Positions 16,517 through 25,961 of a stretch of 64,000 nt of DNA are shown piece by piece; within the stretch, counting starts at the first letter, position 1; each line of letters opens with the position of its first letter. The translations under genes and the position numbers were made by a program. This stretch comes from Sinorhizobium americanum (GTDB taxonomy: Bacteria > Pseudomonadota > Alphaproteobacteria > Rhizobiales > Rhizobiaceae): assembly GCF_001651855.1 (NCBI RefSeq), contig NZ_LNQC01000056.1:62001-126000 (forward strand). Direction: 5' to 3'. Under the pieces are notes generated by a model. The model saw only the letters and a list, made by a program, of their open reading frames with translations. It was not told the DNA's origin and searched no databases.

Positions 16517-17494
16517 ATGCCACAGGCGATCGTTGTCCGCGAACTCGGCGGACCGGAAGTGCTGAAGATGGAAGGCGTCACGCTTGCGGCGCCCGGACCC
16601 GGCGAAGTGCAGATCCGGCAGGTCGCCATAGGCCTCAACTTCATCGACGTCTATTTCCGGACCGGCCTCTACAAGTCGGCAACCGGCCTGCCGTTCATTC
16701 CGGGCAAGGAGGGCGCCGGCCTCGTGACCGCCGTCGGAGATGGTGTCAGCATGTTTTCCGTCGGTGACCGCGTCGCCTATGCGTCGGCCGACGGCGCCTA
16801 TGCAAGCGAACGCAATGTCGACGCCTCGCAGCTCGTCAAAGTTCCGGACGGAATCAGCCTCGAGACCGCAGCGGCGATGATGCTGAAGGGCATGACCGCG
16901 CAATACCTGCTCAATCAGACCTTCAAGGTTGGGCCGGAAACGACCTTGCTCTTTCACGCGGCTGCCGGCGGTGTCGGGCTGATCGCCGGGCAGTGGGCGA
17001 AGGCGCTTGGCGCGACCGTCATCGGCACGGCGGGATCGCAGGACAAGATCGATCTGGCGCTCGCCCATGGCTACGACCATGTCATCAACTACCGAACGGA
17101 GAATTTCGTCTCACGCGTGAGGGAACTGACCGGCGGCAAGGGCGTCGACGTCGTCTACGACTCGGTTGGCCGCGACACCTATCCGGCCTCGCTCGACTGC
17201 CTGAAGCCGCGCGGCCTGTGGGTCAGTTTCGGCAATTCCTCCGGGCCGGTGGACGCCTTCAATATCGGCATCCTGGCGCAGAAAGGGGCGCTTTACGCGA
17301 CCCGTCCGACCCTTTTCACCTATGTCGCGGCCCGGCCGGCGCTGGAGGCATGTGCAAACTCCTTGTTTGATGTTGTGCAAAGCAACAAAGTGCGTATCAA
17401 TATCAATCAAACCTATCCGCTCGCCGACGCCGGCCGAGCGCATACGGATCTCGAAACAAGAAAAACGAGTGGAACGACATTGCTGATTCCCTGA
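16517..17494 (+). CDS. Zinc-independent quinone oxidoreductase (Qor-like, MDR family)
   Basis: A 325-residue NADPH-dependent medium-chain reductase. It has the family opening RELGGPEVLKMEGV, the GLNFIDVYFRTGLY segment, the GKEGAGLVTAVGDGV loop and the NADP-binding AAAGGVGLIAGQWAKALGA (about residues 145-163). The catalytic-zinc Cys/His set of alcohol dehydrogenases is absent. The likely reaction is one-electron or two-electron reduction of quinones. The ATG after AGGAG is chosen over a TTG two codons earlier. It sits directly behind pcs and is probably co-transcribed. Confidence 0.9.
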   Translation: MPQAIVVRELGGPEVLKMEGVTLAAPGPGEVQIRQVAIGLNFIDVYFRTGLYKSATGLPFIPGKEGAGLVTAVGDGVSMFSVGDRVAYASADGAYASERNVDASQLVKVPDGISLETAAAMMLKGMTAQYLLNQTFKVGPETTLLFHAAAGGVGLIAGQWAKALGATVIGTAGSQDKIDLALAHGYDHVINYRTENFVSRVRELTGGKGVDVVYDSVGRDTYPASLDCLKPRGLWVSFGNSSGPVDAFNIGILAQKGALYATRPTLFTYVAARPALEACANSLFDVVQSNKVRININQTYPLADAGRAHTDLETRKTSGTTLLIP

Positions 17495-17540
17495 CCTGTT
17501 TGAGCAGCAGGGGATTCGAAAGAGGGGAAAAGAGGGCAGC

Positions 17541-19115
17541 GTGCCTGTTAAGGGACAAATTGCGAGCGGCCCGCTGCTGGCCGTGCGCGACCTGACGAAA
17601 TTGTTCGGCTCCTTCGCAGCCTGCAATACGATCAATCTGCACATAGAACCCGGAGAAATTCACGCGCTCCTCGGCGAAAACGGGGCGGGGAAATCCACCC
17701 TGGTGAAGATGCTGTTCGGCGTCCTTGCGCCGACCGCCGGCGAGATCTCCTGGATGGGCGACAATGTCCGGATCACCAGCCCCGGTGACGCGCGCAAGCT
17801 CGGCATAGCAATGGTCTTTCAGCATTTCTCACTGTTCGAGGCGCTGACGGTTGCGGAAAACATCGCACTTTCGATGGATCGCAGCATTTCGCTTGCACGG
17901 GTTGCCGAAGAGGCGGCGCGGCTGTCGCGCCTCTATGGGCTGCCGCTCGATCCGAGCGCGCATGTCGCCGATCTTTCGGTCGGTGAACGGCAGCGCATCG
18001 AGATCGTCCGCGCCCTGCTTCAGAACCCGCAGCTGATCATCCTCGACGAGCCGACCTCGGTGCTGACCCCGCAGGAGGCGGACCGGCTGTTCGAGACTCT
18101 GCTAAAGCTGAAGGCGGAAGGCCGCTCGGTGCTCTATATCTCCCACCGCCTCGAGGAGGTGCAGCGCATTTGCGACCGTGCCACCGTGTTGCGGCACGGC
18201 AAGGTCACCGGCGCCTGCGATCCGCGCGCCGAGACGCCGGCTTCGCTCGCCCGCATGATGGTCGGCAACGATGTGGCCGTGGTGACGCCCGAGGGCACGA
18301 GCACCAAGGGCGACGTGCAACTCGAAGCCCGCGGCCTTTCCGTCGCGGCGCGCACGCCTTTCGCGGTTTCGCTCAAGAATGTCTCGCTGAAGGTCAGGGC
18401 AGGCGAGGTTCTGGCGATCGCCGGCGTTGCCGGCAACGGCCAGAGCGAGCTTTTCGACGCGCTTTCGGGCGAGTACCCGGTGACCGACGACAATGCCGTG
18501 CAAATTCGCCAGAGGCCGGTCGGAGCGAAGAACATCAATGCGCGACGCCTGATGGGCGCCGGCTTCGTGCCGGAGGAGCGGCATGGGCATGCGGCTGTCT
18601 CGTCGCTCTCGCTTTCCGACAATCTCGTGCTGGCGCGCAATCAGTCCGACAAGCGCGCCTTTCTCGGCGGCGGCTTCCTGAAGATCATCCGCCAGGGCGC
18701 GGTGAAAGCCGCAGCCAAGCGCATTTCCGAGGCGATGGACGTCCGCAAGAGCGGCGAGGACCCGCCGGCCGGCTCGCTTTCGGGCGGCAACCTGCAGAAG
18801 TTCATCGTCGGCCGCGAACTCGACCGGCAGCCGGCCGTGCTCGTCGTCAACCAGCCCACTTGGGGCGTCGACGCCGGGGCGGCCAGCCGGATCCGCCAGG
18901 CGCTCGTCGATCTCGCCAAAGCGGGCTCCGCCGTGCTGGTGATCAGCCAGGATCTCGACGAGATCTTCGAGGTGGCAACCGAAATAGCCGTGATCAGCGA
19001 GGGAAGGCTCTCCGATCCCTATCCGGCCCGCGAACTCTCGCGTGAGAAGATCGGCCTCCTGATGGGCGGCATGCATGGCAAGATGGAAGGCGCGGGAGCG
19101 GCACATGCGCATTGA
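17541..19115 (+). CDS. ABC transporter ATPase of a BMP-type uptake system (two fused ABC domains)
   Basis: A 524-residue protein with two ABC cassettes. The first has Walker A LGENGAGKST (about residue 40), Walker B LIILDEPTSV and signature LSVGERQR. The second has the altered P-loop GVAGNGQSEL usual in this family and signature LSGGNLQK. It powers the two permeases encoded next. The organisation ATPase-permease-permease-BMP binding protein is that of nucleoside or simple-sugar importers (YufO/RbsA-like). GTG start. Its end overlaps the next start by 11 bases. Confidence 0.92.
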   Translation: MPVKGQIASGPLLAVRDLTKLFGSFAACNTINLHIEPGEIHALLGENGAGKSTLVKMLFGVLAPTAGEISWMGDNVRITSPGDARKLGIAMVFQHFSLFEALTVAENIALSMDRSISLARVAEEAARLSRLYGLPLDPSAHVADLSVGERQRIEIVRALLQNPQLIILDEPTSVLTPQEADRLFETLLKLKAEGRSVLYISHRLEEVQRICDRATVLRHGKVTGACDPRAETPASLARMMVGNDVAVVTPEGTSTKGDVQLEARGLSVAARTPFAVSLKNVSLKVRAGEVLAIAGVAGNGQSELFDALSGEYPVTDDNAVQIRQRPVGAKNINARRLMGAGFVPEERHGHAAVSSLSLSDNLVLARNQSDKRAFLGGGFLKIIRQGAVKAAAKRISEAMDVRKSGEDPPAGSLSGGNLQKFIVGRELDRQPAVLVVNQPTWGVDAGAASRIRQALVDLAKAGSAVLVISQDLDEIFEVATEIAVISEGRLSDPYPARELSREKIGLLMGGMHGKMEGAGAAHAH

Positions 19116-20199
19116 GCTCGAAAAGCGTCCCAAGGTCTCGGCGCTCTATTCCATCCTGTCGCCCTTCATCGCCTTTGCGCTGACGATCGTCTTCGGCGGC
19201 ATCATGTTCGCGCTGCTCGGCAAGAACCCGGTGGCTGCGCTTTACAGCTTTTTCGTTGAGCCGCTGAGCGAGGTCTGGTCGCTGCATGAACTGGCGATCA
19301 AGGCTGCGCCGCTGATTCTGATCGGCGTCGGCCTCTCCGTCTGCTTCCGCTCCAACAACTGGAATATCGGCGCGGAAGGCCAGTTCATCATGGGGGCGAT
19401 CGCCGGATCCATCTTTCCGGTGGTCTTCTACGAATGGCAGTCGCCGCTCATGCTGCCGCTGATGCTGCTGCTCGGCATGGTTGGTGGCGCGCTCTTCGCG
19501 GCGATCCCGGCCTTTCTCAAGGCCCATATGAACACCAACGAGATCTTGACGAGCTTGATGCTGGTCTATGTCGCCCAGCTCTTTCTCGACTGGCTCGTGC
19601 GCGGCCCCTGGCGCAACCCGCAGGGCATGAACTTTCCGGAAACCCGAAGCTTCGGGGTGGATGCGATCCTTCCCGAGATGCTCGCTTCCGGCCGCACGCA
19701 TTGGGGATTTGCCTTTGCGATCCTTGCGGCGCTGGCGGTCTGGTTCATGATGCGCTACACGCTGCGCGGCTTCGAGATCACCGTCCTCGGCCAGTCGGAG
19801 CGGGCAGGGCGCTTCGCCGGCTTTTCGTCGCGGAAGATGATCTGGTTCTCAATGCTCTTCTCCGGTGCGCTTGCCGGTCTTGCCGGCATTTCGGAGGTGA
19901 GCGGCGCGATCCAGCAGCTGAGGCCGGTCATCTCGCCCGGCTACGGCTTCACGGCGATCATCGTCGCATTCCTCGGGCGGCTCAATCCGCTTGGCATCAT
20001 CGCTGCCGGCCTTGTGCTCGCTCTTACCTATCTCGGCGGCGAGGCGGCGCAGCTTTCGATCGGCGTCTCCGACAAGGTGACGCGCGTGTTCCAGGGATTG
20101 CTCCTGTTCTTCGTGCTGTCCTGCGACACGCTCATTCATTACCGGATCCGGCTTGTCCGAGAGAGGTTTGCGGCGCTCAAGACGGATGAGGCGCACTGA
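19105..20199 (+). CDS. ABC transporter permease 1 of the BMP-type system
   Basis: A 364-residue membrane protein with about nine to ten helices, of the BPD_transp_2 family. Conserved marks are NIGAEGQFIMGAIAG (about residues 86-100), AHMNTNEILTSLML and the loop AGRFAGFSSRKMIWFSML, with the C-terminal GFTAIIVAFLGRLNPLG. The ATG after GGGAGCG is chosen; it overlaps the ATPase gene. It pairs with the following permease as a heterodimer. Confidence 0.92.
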   Translation: MRIELEKRPKVSALYSILSPFIAFALTIVFGGIMFALLGKNPVAALYSFFVEPLSEVWSLHELAIKAAPLILIGVGLSVCFRSNNWNIGAEGQFIMGAIAGSIFPVVFYEWQSPLMLPLMLLLGMVGGALFAAIPAFLKAHMNTNEILTSLMLVYVAQLFLDWLVRGPWRNPQGMNFPETRSFGVDAILPEMLASGRTHWGFAFAILAALAVWFMMRYTLRGFEITVLGQSERAGRFAGFSSRKMIWFSMLFSGALAGLAGISEVSGAIQQLRPVISPGYGFTAIIVAFLGRLNPLGIIAAGLVLALTYLGGEAAQLSIGVSDKVTRVFQGLLLFFVLSCDTLIHYRIRLVRERFAALKTDEAH

Positions 20200-21119
20200 T
20201 GGGTATCGTCGAAGCAATTCTCTTGAGCGTCATTACCGCGGCGACGCCGCTCGTCCTTGCCGCAGCCGGCGAACTGGTCGCCGAACGGTCGGGCGTCCTC
20301 AACCTCGGCGTCGAGGGCATGATGATCATGGGCGCGGTCTGCGCCTTCGCCGCCACGCAGCTCAGCGGCTCGCCCTATGTTGGCGTGCTTGCCGGTGTCG
20401 GTGCCGGCGCGTTGTTTTCGCTGCTCTTCGGCTTCCTGACGCTGACGCTCGTCGCCAATCAGGTGGCGACCGGCCTTGCCCTGACGCTGTTGGGTCTCGG
20501 CGTCTCCGGGATGCTGGGCGAGAGTTTCCTCGGCATGCAGGGCATCAAGCTGCAGCCGATCGCCGTTCCGCTGCTCTCGCGGGTGCCGTTCATCGGGCCC
20601 CTCCTCTTCCGGCAGGACGCAATCTTTTATCTCTCGATCGCGATCGTCGCCGGCATCCACTGGTTCCTCTTCAGGACGCGTTCGGGACTGAAGCTGCGCG
20701 CTGTCGGCGACAGCCACGGTTCGGCACACGCCCTGGGCGTCGACGTCATCCGCACCCGCTACCTGGCCGTGCTTTTCGGCGGTGCCTGCGCCGGGCTTGC
20801 CGGCGCGCAGCTTTCGCTGGTCTATACGCCGCAATGGGTCGAGAACATGTCTGCCGGCCGCGGCTGGATCGCGCTTGCGCTGGTGGTCTTCGCCTCCTGG
20901 CGTCCCTGGCGGGTGGTTGCCGGCGGCTATCTGTTCGGCGCCGTGTCGATCAGCCAGTTGCATGCCCAGGCCTTCGGGATCGGCATTCCCTCACAGTTCC
21001 TTTCCTCGCTTCCCTATGTGGCGACAATTGTCGTACTCATTCTCATATCGCATAACCGGCGCATGACCCTGATCAATACGCCAGCATCGCTCGGCAAACC
21101 GTTTGTGCCGGACCGGTGA
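20199..21119 (+). CDS. ABC transporter permease 2 of the BMP-type system
   Basis: A 306-residue membrane protein, the shorter partner permease. Marks are GELVAERSGVLNLGVEGMMIMGAV near the N terminus, the LTLVANQVATGLALTLLG segment, and the coupling region GDSHGSAHALGVDV. About eight helices. Its ATG overlaps the previous stop (TGATG), so the two permeases are translationally coupled. Confidence 0.92.
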   Translation: MGIVEAILLSVITAATPLVLAAAGELVAERSGVLNLGVEGMMIMGAVCAFAATQLSGSPYVGVLAGVGAGALFSLLFGFLTLTLVANQVATGLALTLLGLGVSGMLGESFLGMQGIKLQPIAVPLLSRVPFIGPLLFRQDAIFYLSIAIVAGIHWFLFRTRSGLKLRAVGDSHGSAHALGVDVIRTRYLAVLFGGACAGLAGAQLSLVYTPQWVENMSAGRGWIALALVVFASWRPWRVVAGGYLFGAVSISQLHAQAFGIGIPSQFLSSLPYVATIVVLILISHNRRMTLINTPASLGKPFVPDR

Positions 21120-21163
21120 ACAACAACAACAGACGGAATTCTCAAACCGACAGAGGTCAAAAA

Positions 21164-22234
21164 ATGAAAAAACTACTCCTCGCCCTCGCAACCACCACTG
21201 CGGTGCTCGGCTTCGCTTCAGCCGCTAGCGCCCAGGAAAAGGCCAAGATCTGCTTCGTCTACGTGGGCTCGAAGACCGATGGCGGCTGGACGCAGGCGCA
21301 CGACATCGGCCGCCAGCAGGTCGAAAAGGAACTGGGAGACAAGGTCGAAACACAGTTCCTGGAAAACGTTCCGGAAGGGCCGGATGCGGAACGCGCGATC
21401 GAGCGCCTGGCGCGGTCCGGCTGCGGGCTGATCTACACCACGTCCTTCGGCTTCATGGACGCGACCATCAAGATTGCCCAGAAGTTCCCGGACGTGAAGT
21501 TCGAGCATGCGACCGGCTACAAGACCGCCCCGAACGTCGCGACCTATAACAGCCGTTTCTATGAGGGCCGCTACATCCAGGGCCAGATCGCCGCCAAGAT
21601 GTCTCAAAAGGGCGTTGCCGGCTACATCGCCTCCTTCCCGATTCCGGAAGTGGTGATGGGCATCAACGCCTTCGTCATCGGCGCCCGCTCGGTCAATCCG
21701 GAGTTCAAGATCAAGGTCGTGTGGGCGAACACGTGGTTCGACCCGGGCAAGGAAGCGGATGCCGCCAAGGCGCTCATCGACCAGGGCGTCGACATCCTCA
21801 CCCAGCACACAGACACCACCGCTCCGATGCAGGTTGCGGCCGAACGCGGTATCAAGGCCTTCGGCCAGGCCTCCGACATGATCGCCGCCGGCCCGAAGAC
21901 GCAGCTGACGGCGATCGTCGATACCTGGGGCGCCTATTACGTCAAACGCACCCAGGCCTTCCTCGACGGCAAGTGGGAAACGACCTCGAGCTGGGACGGC
22001 CTGAAGGACGGCATCCTGACGATGGCGCCCTACACCAACATGCCCGATGACGTGAAGGCGATGGCGGAAGCGACGGAAGCCAAGATCAAGTCCGGCGAAC
22101 TGAAGCCATTCACCGGCCCGCTCAACAAGCAGGACGGCACCGCTTGGCTCAAGGAAGGCGAATCCTCCGATGACGCCACGCTCCTCGGCATGAACTTCTA
22201 TGTCGAAGGAGTGGACGACAAGCTGCCGCAGTAA
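21164..22234 (+). CDS. BMP-family periplasmic substrate-binding protein
   Basis: A 356-residue periplasmic binding protein with a signal peptide (residues 1-23, ending SAASAQE) and no lipobox Cys. BMP/PnrA-like features include ICFVYVGSKTDGGWTQAHD, RLARSGCGLIYTTSFGFMD, YNSRFYEGRYIQGQIAAKMS and GVDILTQHTDTTAPMQVAAERG. Relatives bind purine nucleosides or other small ribose-containing ligands; the ligand here is not determined. AGAGGT precedes the ATG. It is the last gene of the transporter operon and has a strong terminator. Confidence 0.92.
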   Translation: MKKLLLALATTTAVLGFASAASAQEKAKICFVYVGSKTDGGWTQAHDIGRQQVEKELGDKVETQFLENVPEGPDAERAIERLARSGCGLIYTTSFGFMDATIKIAQKFPDVKFEHATGYKTAPNVATYNSRFYEGRYIQGQIAAKMSQKGVAGYIASFPIPEVVMGINAFVIGARSVNPEFKIKVVWANTWFDPGKEADAAKALIDQGVDILTQHTDTTAPMQVAAERGIKAFGQASDMIAAGPKTQLTAIVDTWGAYYVKRTQAFLDGKWETTSSWDGLKDGILTMAPYTNMPDDVKAMAEATEAKIKSGELKPFTGPLNKQDGTAWLKEGESSDDATLLGMNFYVEGVDDKLPQ

Positions 22235-22268
22235 GGGCGGGAGGGCGGCCGCCTTTTGAATCATCTGC

Positions 22269-22298
22269 AAACCCCGCGCCCAGGCGCGGGGTTTGTTC
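22269..22298 (+). terminator. Rho-independent terminator of the BMP transporter operon
   Basis: Arms AACCCCGCGCC and GGCGCGGGGTT around a two-base loop, followed by TTTGTTCTT. It lies about 35 bases after the binding-protein stop. Confidence 0.85.
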
Positions 22299-22490
22299 TT
22301 GTGGGGCGTATCGACATTGGGGCACCGGATTCGCGCCGGCCGCCGCCCGCGGGCTCATCGTCGCACTTTCGGGAATCGTATATTCGATCTACTGTTATAC
22401 AAAGCTTCTCCTGTCGGAATGAGAAGCGGCGATGATACGAAAAGAATGGCGCCTGCCCGCAGCAGGAGGGCACTCTGGAGGGGGACGGGG

Positions 22491-23243
22491 TTGAAGAGCC
22501 TGCTTGATACGGTGATATCCAAGACGCCCAAACGGACGAGCCATGCACAGGTCGTGGATCAACTTGGCAAGGCGATCGTTTCGGGCGAGTTTCCGGTCGG
22601 CAGCATTCTGCCCGGCGACCCTGAACTGGCACTCCGCTTCCGTGTGTCGCGCACTGTCTTGCGCGAGGCGATGAAGACGCTTGCGGCGAAGGGCATGGTC
22701 GTTCCGCGTGCCCGTATCGGGACTCGCGTGACACCCAGGAAAGACTGGAATCTTTTCGATGCCGATATCCTGACCTGGCATTTCGCCTGCGGAGTTGACG
22801 AGGATTTCCTCTATCATCTGAGTGAGGTGCGGCTCGCTTTCGAGACGCACGCCGCCGCCCTGGCCGCGCGCAACGCCAGCGACGCCGAAATCGCCACGAT
22901 GATGCGGCTGGCAGTCGCCATGGGTGACGCGAGTCACACGGCAGAAACGCTTGCCGTTGCCGACCTGAAGTTCCATCTCGCCGTTCTCGAGGCGTCTGGC
23001 AATCCGTTCCTCAGAACGGTCGGCGGCCTGATCGAAGCGGCTCTCGTCGGCGTCTTCAAATTGAGTTCGCCGACGGACGAGAAGGGTGGCATAGACGAGG
23101 TGGCCCGCAACCACATCCGCATTGTCGAGGAGATCGGCAGAAGGGACGAGCTCGGCGCGCGGCAGGCGATGGAATACGTCATCACATATGGTCGCAATCG
23201 AATCCAGAAGGCCTTCAATCCGGACAAGAGCGCCAAAAACTGA
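22491..23243 (+). CDS. GntR/FCD-family transcriptional regulator
   Basis: A 250-residue regulator. The N-terminal winged helix is GntR-type (VVDQLGKAIVSGEFPVGSIL, then FRVSRTVLREAMKTLAAKGMV, residues ~20-70). The C-terminal FCD ligand domain has the metal-binding pattern DLKFHLAVLEASGN and RNHIRIVEEI. Relatives control sugar-acid catabolism. The start is a TTG after GGAGG nine bases upstream; a longer frame to 22293 has no such signal and runs through the preceding terminator. It may regulate the upstream transporter operon, but that is only positional inference. Confidence 0.88.
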   Translation: MKSLLDTVISKTPKRTSHAQVVDQLGKAIVSGEFPVGSILPGDPELALRFRVSRTVLREAMKTLAAKGMVVPRARIGTRVTPRKDWNLFDADILTWHFACGVDEDFLYHLSEVRLAFETHAAALAARNASDAEIATMMRLAVAMGDASHTAETLAVADLKFHLAVLEASGNPFLRTVGGLIEAALVGVFKLSSPTDEKGGIDEVARNHIRIVEEIGRRDELGARQAMEYVITYGRNRIQKAFNPDKSAKN

Positions 23244-23388
23244 AAGAGCCCGGCGGCTCCGCAACCGCTACTACGAGCTCCGACGGCCCAGATCGCCGGA
23301 CTGGCCTTGCCCGCACAGTTTCCCTGGCCTATCTGAGACGGCAGTCGTTCCACATCTGACGACCTACCTTGAGCGGTGAACGGAGCCT

Positions 23389-24684
23389 ATGTCCGAGCTT
23401 TTTGTCATTTTTCTTCTGCTTCTGATCAACGCCTTCTTCGCGCTCTCGGAAATGGCAATCGTCTCGGCAAGCAAACCCTTGCTGCGTCAGATGGTGAAGC
23501 AGGGAAACCATGGCGCGGAAGCCGCCCTGCGGCTGGCCGAGGAGCCTGGAAAGTTCCTCTCCACCGTTCAGGTCGGCATCACTCTCGTCGGCATTCTGGC
23601 CGGCGCCTATGGCGGCGCGACCATCGCGGCGAAGCTCGCGCCGACCCTGGACCAGATCGCCTGGATCCACCCCTATGGCAACACCGTTGCCGTCGCGCTC
23701 GTCGTCACGCTCATCACGTTCCTCTCGGTAGTAATCGGCGAACTGATCCCGAAGCAGCTCGCGCTCAGGAATTCGGAAGGCTTGGCGATCTTCGTCGCGC
23801 GGCCGATGACCTTGCTTTCGCGAATAGCCGCGCCGGTCGTTTATCTTTTCGAAACGGCCGCTCGCCTGGCGATGCGGCTGATGGGCATGAAGGCGGAGGA
23901 CCCCGATCACGTCACGGAAGAGGAAGTGCATGCGATCATGGCCGAAGGCGTGGAGAGCGGCGCGATCGAGAAGAGCGAACACGAAATGCTGCGGCGCATC
24001 ATCCGTCTCGGCGACAGGAACGTCAAATCGATCATGACGCATCGCACCGAGGTCAGCTTCATCGACGTCAATGACAGCATGGAGACGATCGGCCGCAAGA
24101 TTCGCCAGTTCGGCCATTCGCGCTACCCGGTTATCGATGGTCCGGCGGGCGACGTGATCGGAGCGGTGCTGGCCAAGGAGATACTGAACGCCGCGGTCGC
24201 GGCACCCTTCGATATCCGCAATTATGTCCGCGAGATTCTGACCCTTCCGGAGACGGCTTCCTGCCTGAAGGCGCTCGAAGCTTTCAAGGCCTCCAGCGTC
24301 AACATGGCGATGATCGTCGACGAGTACGGCAGCACGGAAGGCATCATCACCACCGCCGACATCCTGGAGGCGATCGTCGGCGTCATCCCGTCGAATTACG
24401 ACGATATCGAGCACGCCCATATCCGCGCACGCGAGGACGGCAGCTATCTTGTCGACGGCCGAACGCCGATCGACGAGATCCACCTGCAGATCGGCATTGA
24501 AGGGATAGACAGCGACGGCGATTTCGAAACCATTGCCGGTTTTCTGGTGCAGCAGTTGCGCAAGACACCGGAGGAGGGCGACTGCGCCGAGGCGCACGGA
24601 TACCGCTTCGAGGTGCTGGACATGGACGGCCGCCGCATCGACAAGATCCTCGTCAGCCGCCGCGCCGAGGAACATTCAGCCTGA
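23389..24684 (+). CDS. CNNM/CorC-type membrane protein (DUF21 plus CBS pair)
   Basis: A 431-residue inner membrane protein often annotated as a hemolysin-family or magnesium/cobalt efflux protein. The N-terminal DUF21 domain has three to four helices (FVIFLLLLINAFFALSEMA, VGITLVGILAGAYGG, VVTLITFLSVVIGEL). Two CBS domains follow (around MTHRTEVSFIDVNDS and MIVDEYGSTEGIITTADILEAIVG, residues ~205-330). A C-terminal CorC/HlyC domain ends the protein. The substrate is not proven; ion transport or regulation is inferred from the family. CGGAG precedes the ATG. Confidence 0.9.
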   Translation: MSELFVIFLLLLINAFFALSEMAIVSASKPLLRQMVKQGNHGAEAALRLAEEPGKFLSTVQVGITLVGILAGAYGGATIAAKLAPTLDQIAWIHPYGNTVAVALVVTLITFLSVVIGELIPKQLALRNSEGLAIFVARPMTLLSRIAAPVVYLFETAARLAMRLMGMKAEDPDHVTEEEVHAIMAEGVESGAIEKSEHEMLRRIIRLGDRNVKSIMTHRTEVSFIDVNDSMETIGRKIRQFGHSRYPVIDGPAGDVIGAVLAKEILNAAVAAPFDIRNYVREILTLPETASCLKALEAFKASSVNMAMIVDEYGSTEGIITTADILEAIVGVIPSNYDDIEHAHIRAREDGSYLVDGRTPIDEIHLQIGIEGIDSDGDFETIAGFLVQQLRKTPEEGDCAEAHGYRFEVLDMDGRRIDKILVSRRAEEHSA

Positions 24685-24738
24685 TGGCGAGCAAGTGGCC
24701 GGGGTGACGCTTCACCGCGCGTCTTGTGAGATCGGAAG

Positions 24739-25199
24739 TCAAGCTCCTATCAGCAAATGCCGAACAGGCGCCCGTTGAACGAATTCGGCTTCGACGTGCC
24801 GCAACACATGGCGCTGGCCGGCGAACGGTACCATGCCGACCGCAGCTTCGAACGGGACCCAGCAAAATTCGCTGTGCTCGTGATTGATGACCACCTTTGC
24901 TCCAGGATCCACGAAACCTACGAAGACAGGCAGTATGCTGATCGCATCCCTGTCGGTCTCATAGAATTGTTCACAGATGTCCGCCGAGTAAAGGCGATCG
25001 CAGGTCAGGCCGGTTTCCTCCTTCACCTCGCGCAGCGCCGCCTGCCAGCCTTCTCACCTTCCTCGATGCCGCCGGCAATCTGGCACCATTCTCCGACCAG
25101 CGTGTGATTTCGGCGAAGCAGCAACACCTCGGCTTCACCATCGATAACACGCAAAAGGACAGCGGATACGGCAAAGCACCGGATCGGAATGTCAACCAT
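24739..25199 (-). pseudogene. Nudix hydrolase gene with a single-base frameshift
   Basis: The N-terminal part (MVDIPIRCFAVSAVLLRV to GGIEEGEKA) and the C-terminal part (REVKEETGL onward) lie in different frames. Together they give a normal Nudix protein of about 153 residues. The break is at about 25046-25051, inside the Nudix box GX5EX7REUXEEXGU: restoring one base after GAGAAGGC gives A-W-Q-A-A-L-R-E-V-K-E-E-T. The corrected length is a whole number of codons. The ATG at 25199 overlaps the stop of the upstream phosphatase gene (ATGGTTGA), so they form a two-gene operon. It may be a true pseudogene or a sequence error. Confidence 0.8.
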
Positions 25200-25830
25200 G
25201 TGGGCTCGCGTCCTCCAGGTGCGAAACATCTGCCAGCCGAACCACTGCACGGCTACGCCAATAGTCATCCTGCCGCAATTGGGTGATGCTTCCGGGCAGT
25301 GCCGGAAAATTCACATATCCGGCGGCGGCGATTGGCATCTTGATCCATGCGGCAATGACGAAGGTCAGAGCAAACCCGTGCGTGACGATGATTTGCGTTT
25401 CGCAGGTGCGGCCCACGATGGCATCGACGCATCGATAGACGCGCTGGGCAATTTCACGGCGCGTTTCGCCATCGGAAATTCCGCCACGATGGTCCATCCG
25501 GTTATCATCGGGAGCCGGGGTTTGGCGCGCGTTCAGCCACTCCTGCGCCTTTCCGCCCGCCGAACCGTAGCTCATCTCCCGCAGGTCGCTGGTCTCCTCG
25601 AAAGTCCGCCCAAGGCGGTCTGCGATGATCGCAGCGGTCTGGGAGGCGCGCAGAAGATCAGAACTGAAAATCTCAACCGGACCATCACCGATCAGCGTGG
25701 CAAGCCGCTCTGCGGTAGCCCTCGCATCGGCTACGCCGCTCGCCGTCAGGTCCGTGTCATGCCAACCACCGACTTTTTTCTCGATGTGATGGACGGATTG
25801 GGCATGGGTGACGACAAAGAGATTTTTCAT
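25192..25830 (-). CDS. Histidine phosphatase superfamily protein with altered RHG motif
   Basis: A 212-residue protein of the phosphoglycerate-mutase-like (histidine phosphatase) fold. The catalytic His is present in VVTHAQS (residues 7-13), but the usual R-H-G triplet reads T-H-A. Other core residues are there: LLRASQTA, the acid residue region LREMSYG, and the second His in VTHGF. Substrates in this superfamily range from sugar phosphates to nucleotides. Coupling to a Nudix gene suggests nucleotide or phosphate-ester clean-up, which is inference. The loss of the Arg may lower activity or mark a subfamily. Confidence 0.82.
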   Translation of the reverse strand: MKNLFVVTHAQSVHHIEKKVGGWHDTDLTASGVADARATAERLATLIGDGPVEIFSSDLLRASQTAAIIADRLGRTFEETSDLREMSYGSAGGKAQEWLNARQTPAPDDNRMDHRGGISDGETRREIAQRVYRCVDAIVGRTCETQIIVTHGFALTFVIAAWIKMPIAAAGYVNFPALPGSITQLRQDDYWRSRAVVRLADVSHLEDASPHG

Positions 25831-25961
25831 GCCAGATTACTCTAGAGAGCGCCGGTCGAGAGTATGCAGTTGCATTTAGCAAATGCCGCAAAATAGGCAT
25901 CCGGCCTAGGTCAGTCGAGTACCTTTGGTCCCGTCGTTTTGCACGCCCGTTGCCGTCAGCC

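Noticed and set aside
15722-17080. A 452-codon minus-strand frame opposite pcs and the quinone oxidoreductase.
   Set aside because: Both plus-strand genes are unmistakable; the antisense protein is His/Arg/Asp-rich without any domain.
23329-24675. A 448-codon minus-strand frame opposite the CNNM/CorC-type gene.
   Set aside because: It is an antisense shadow of a clear CBS-domain protein.
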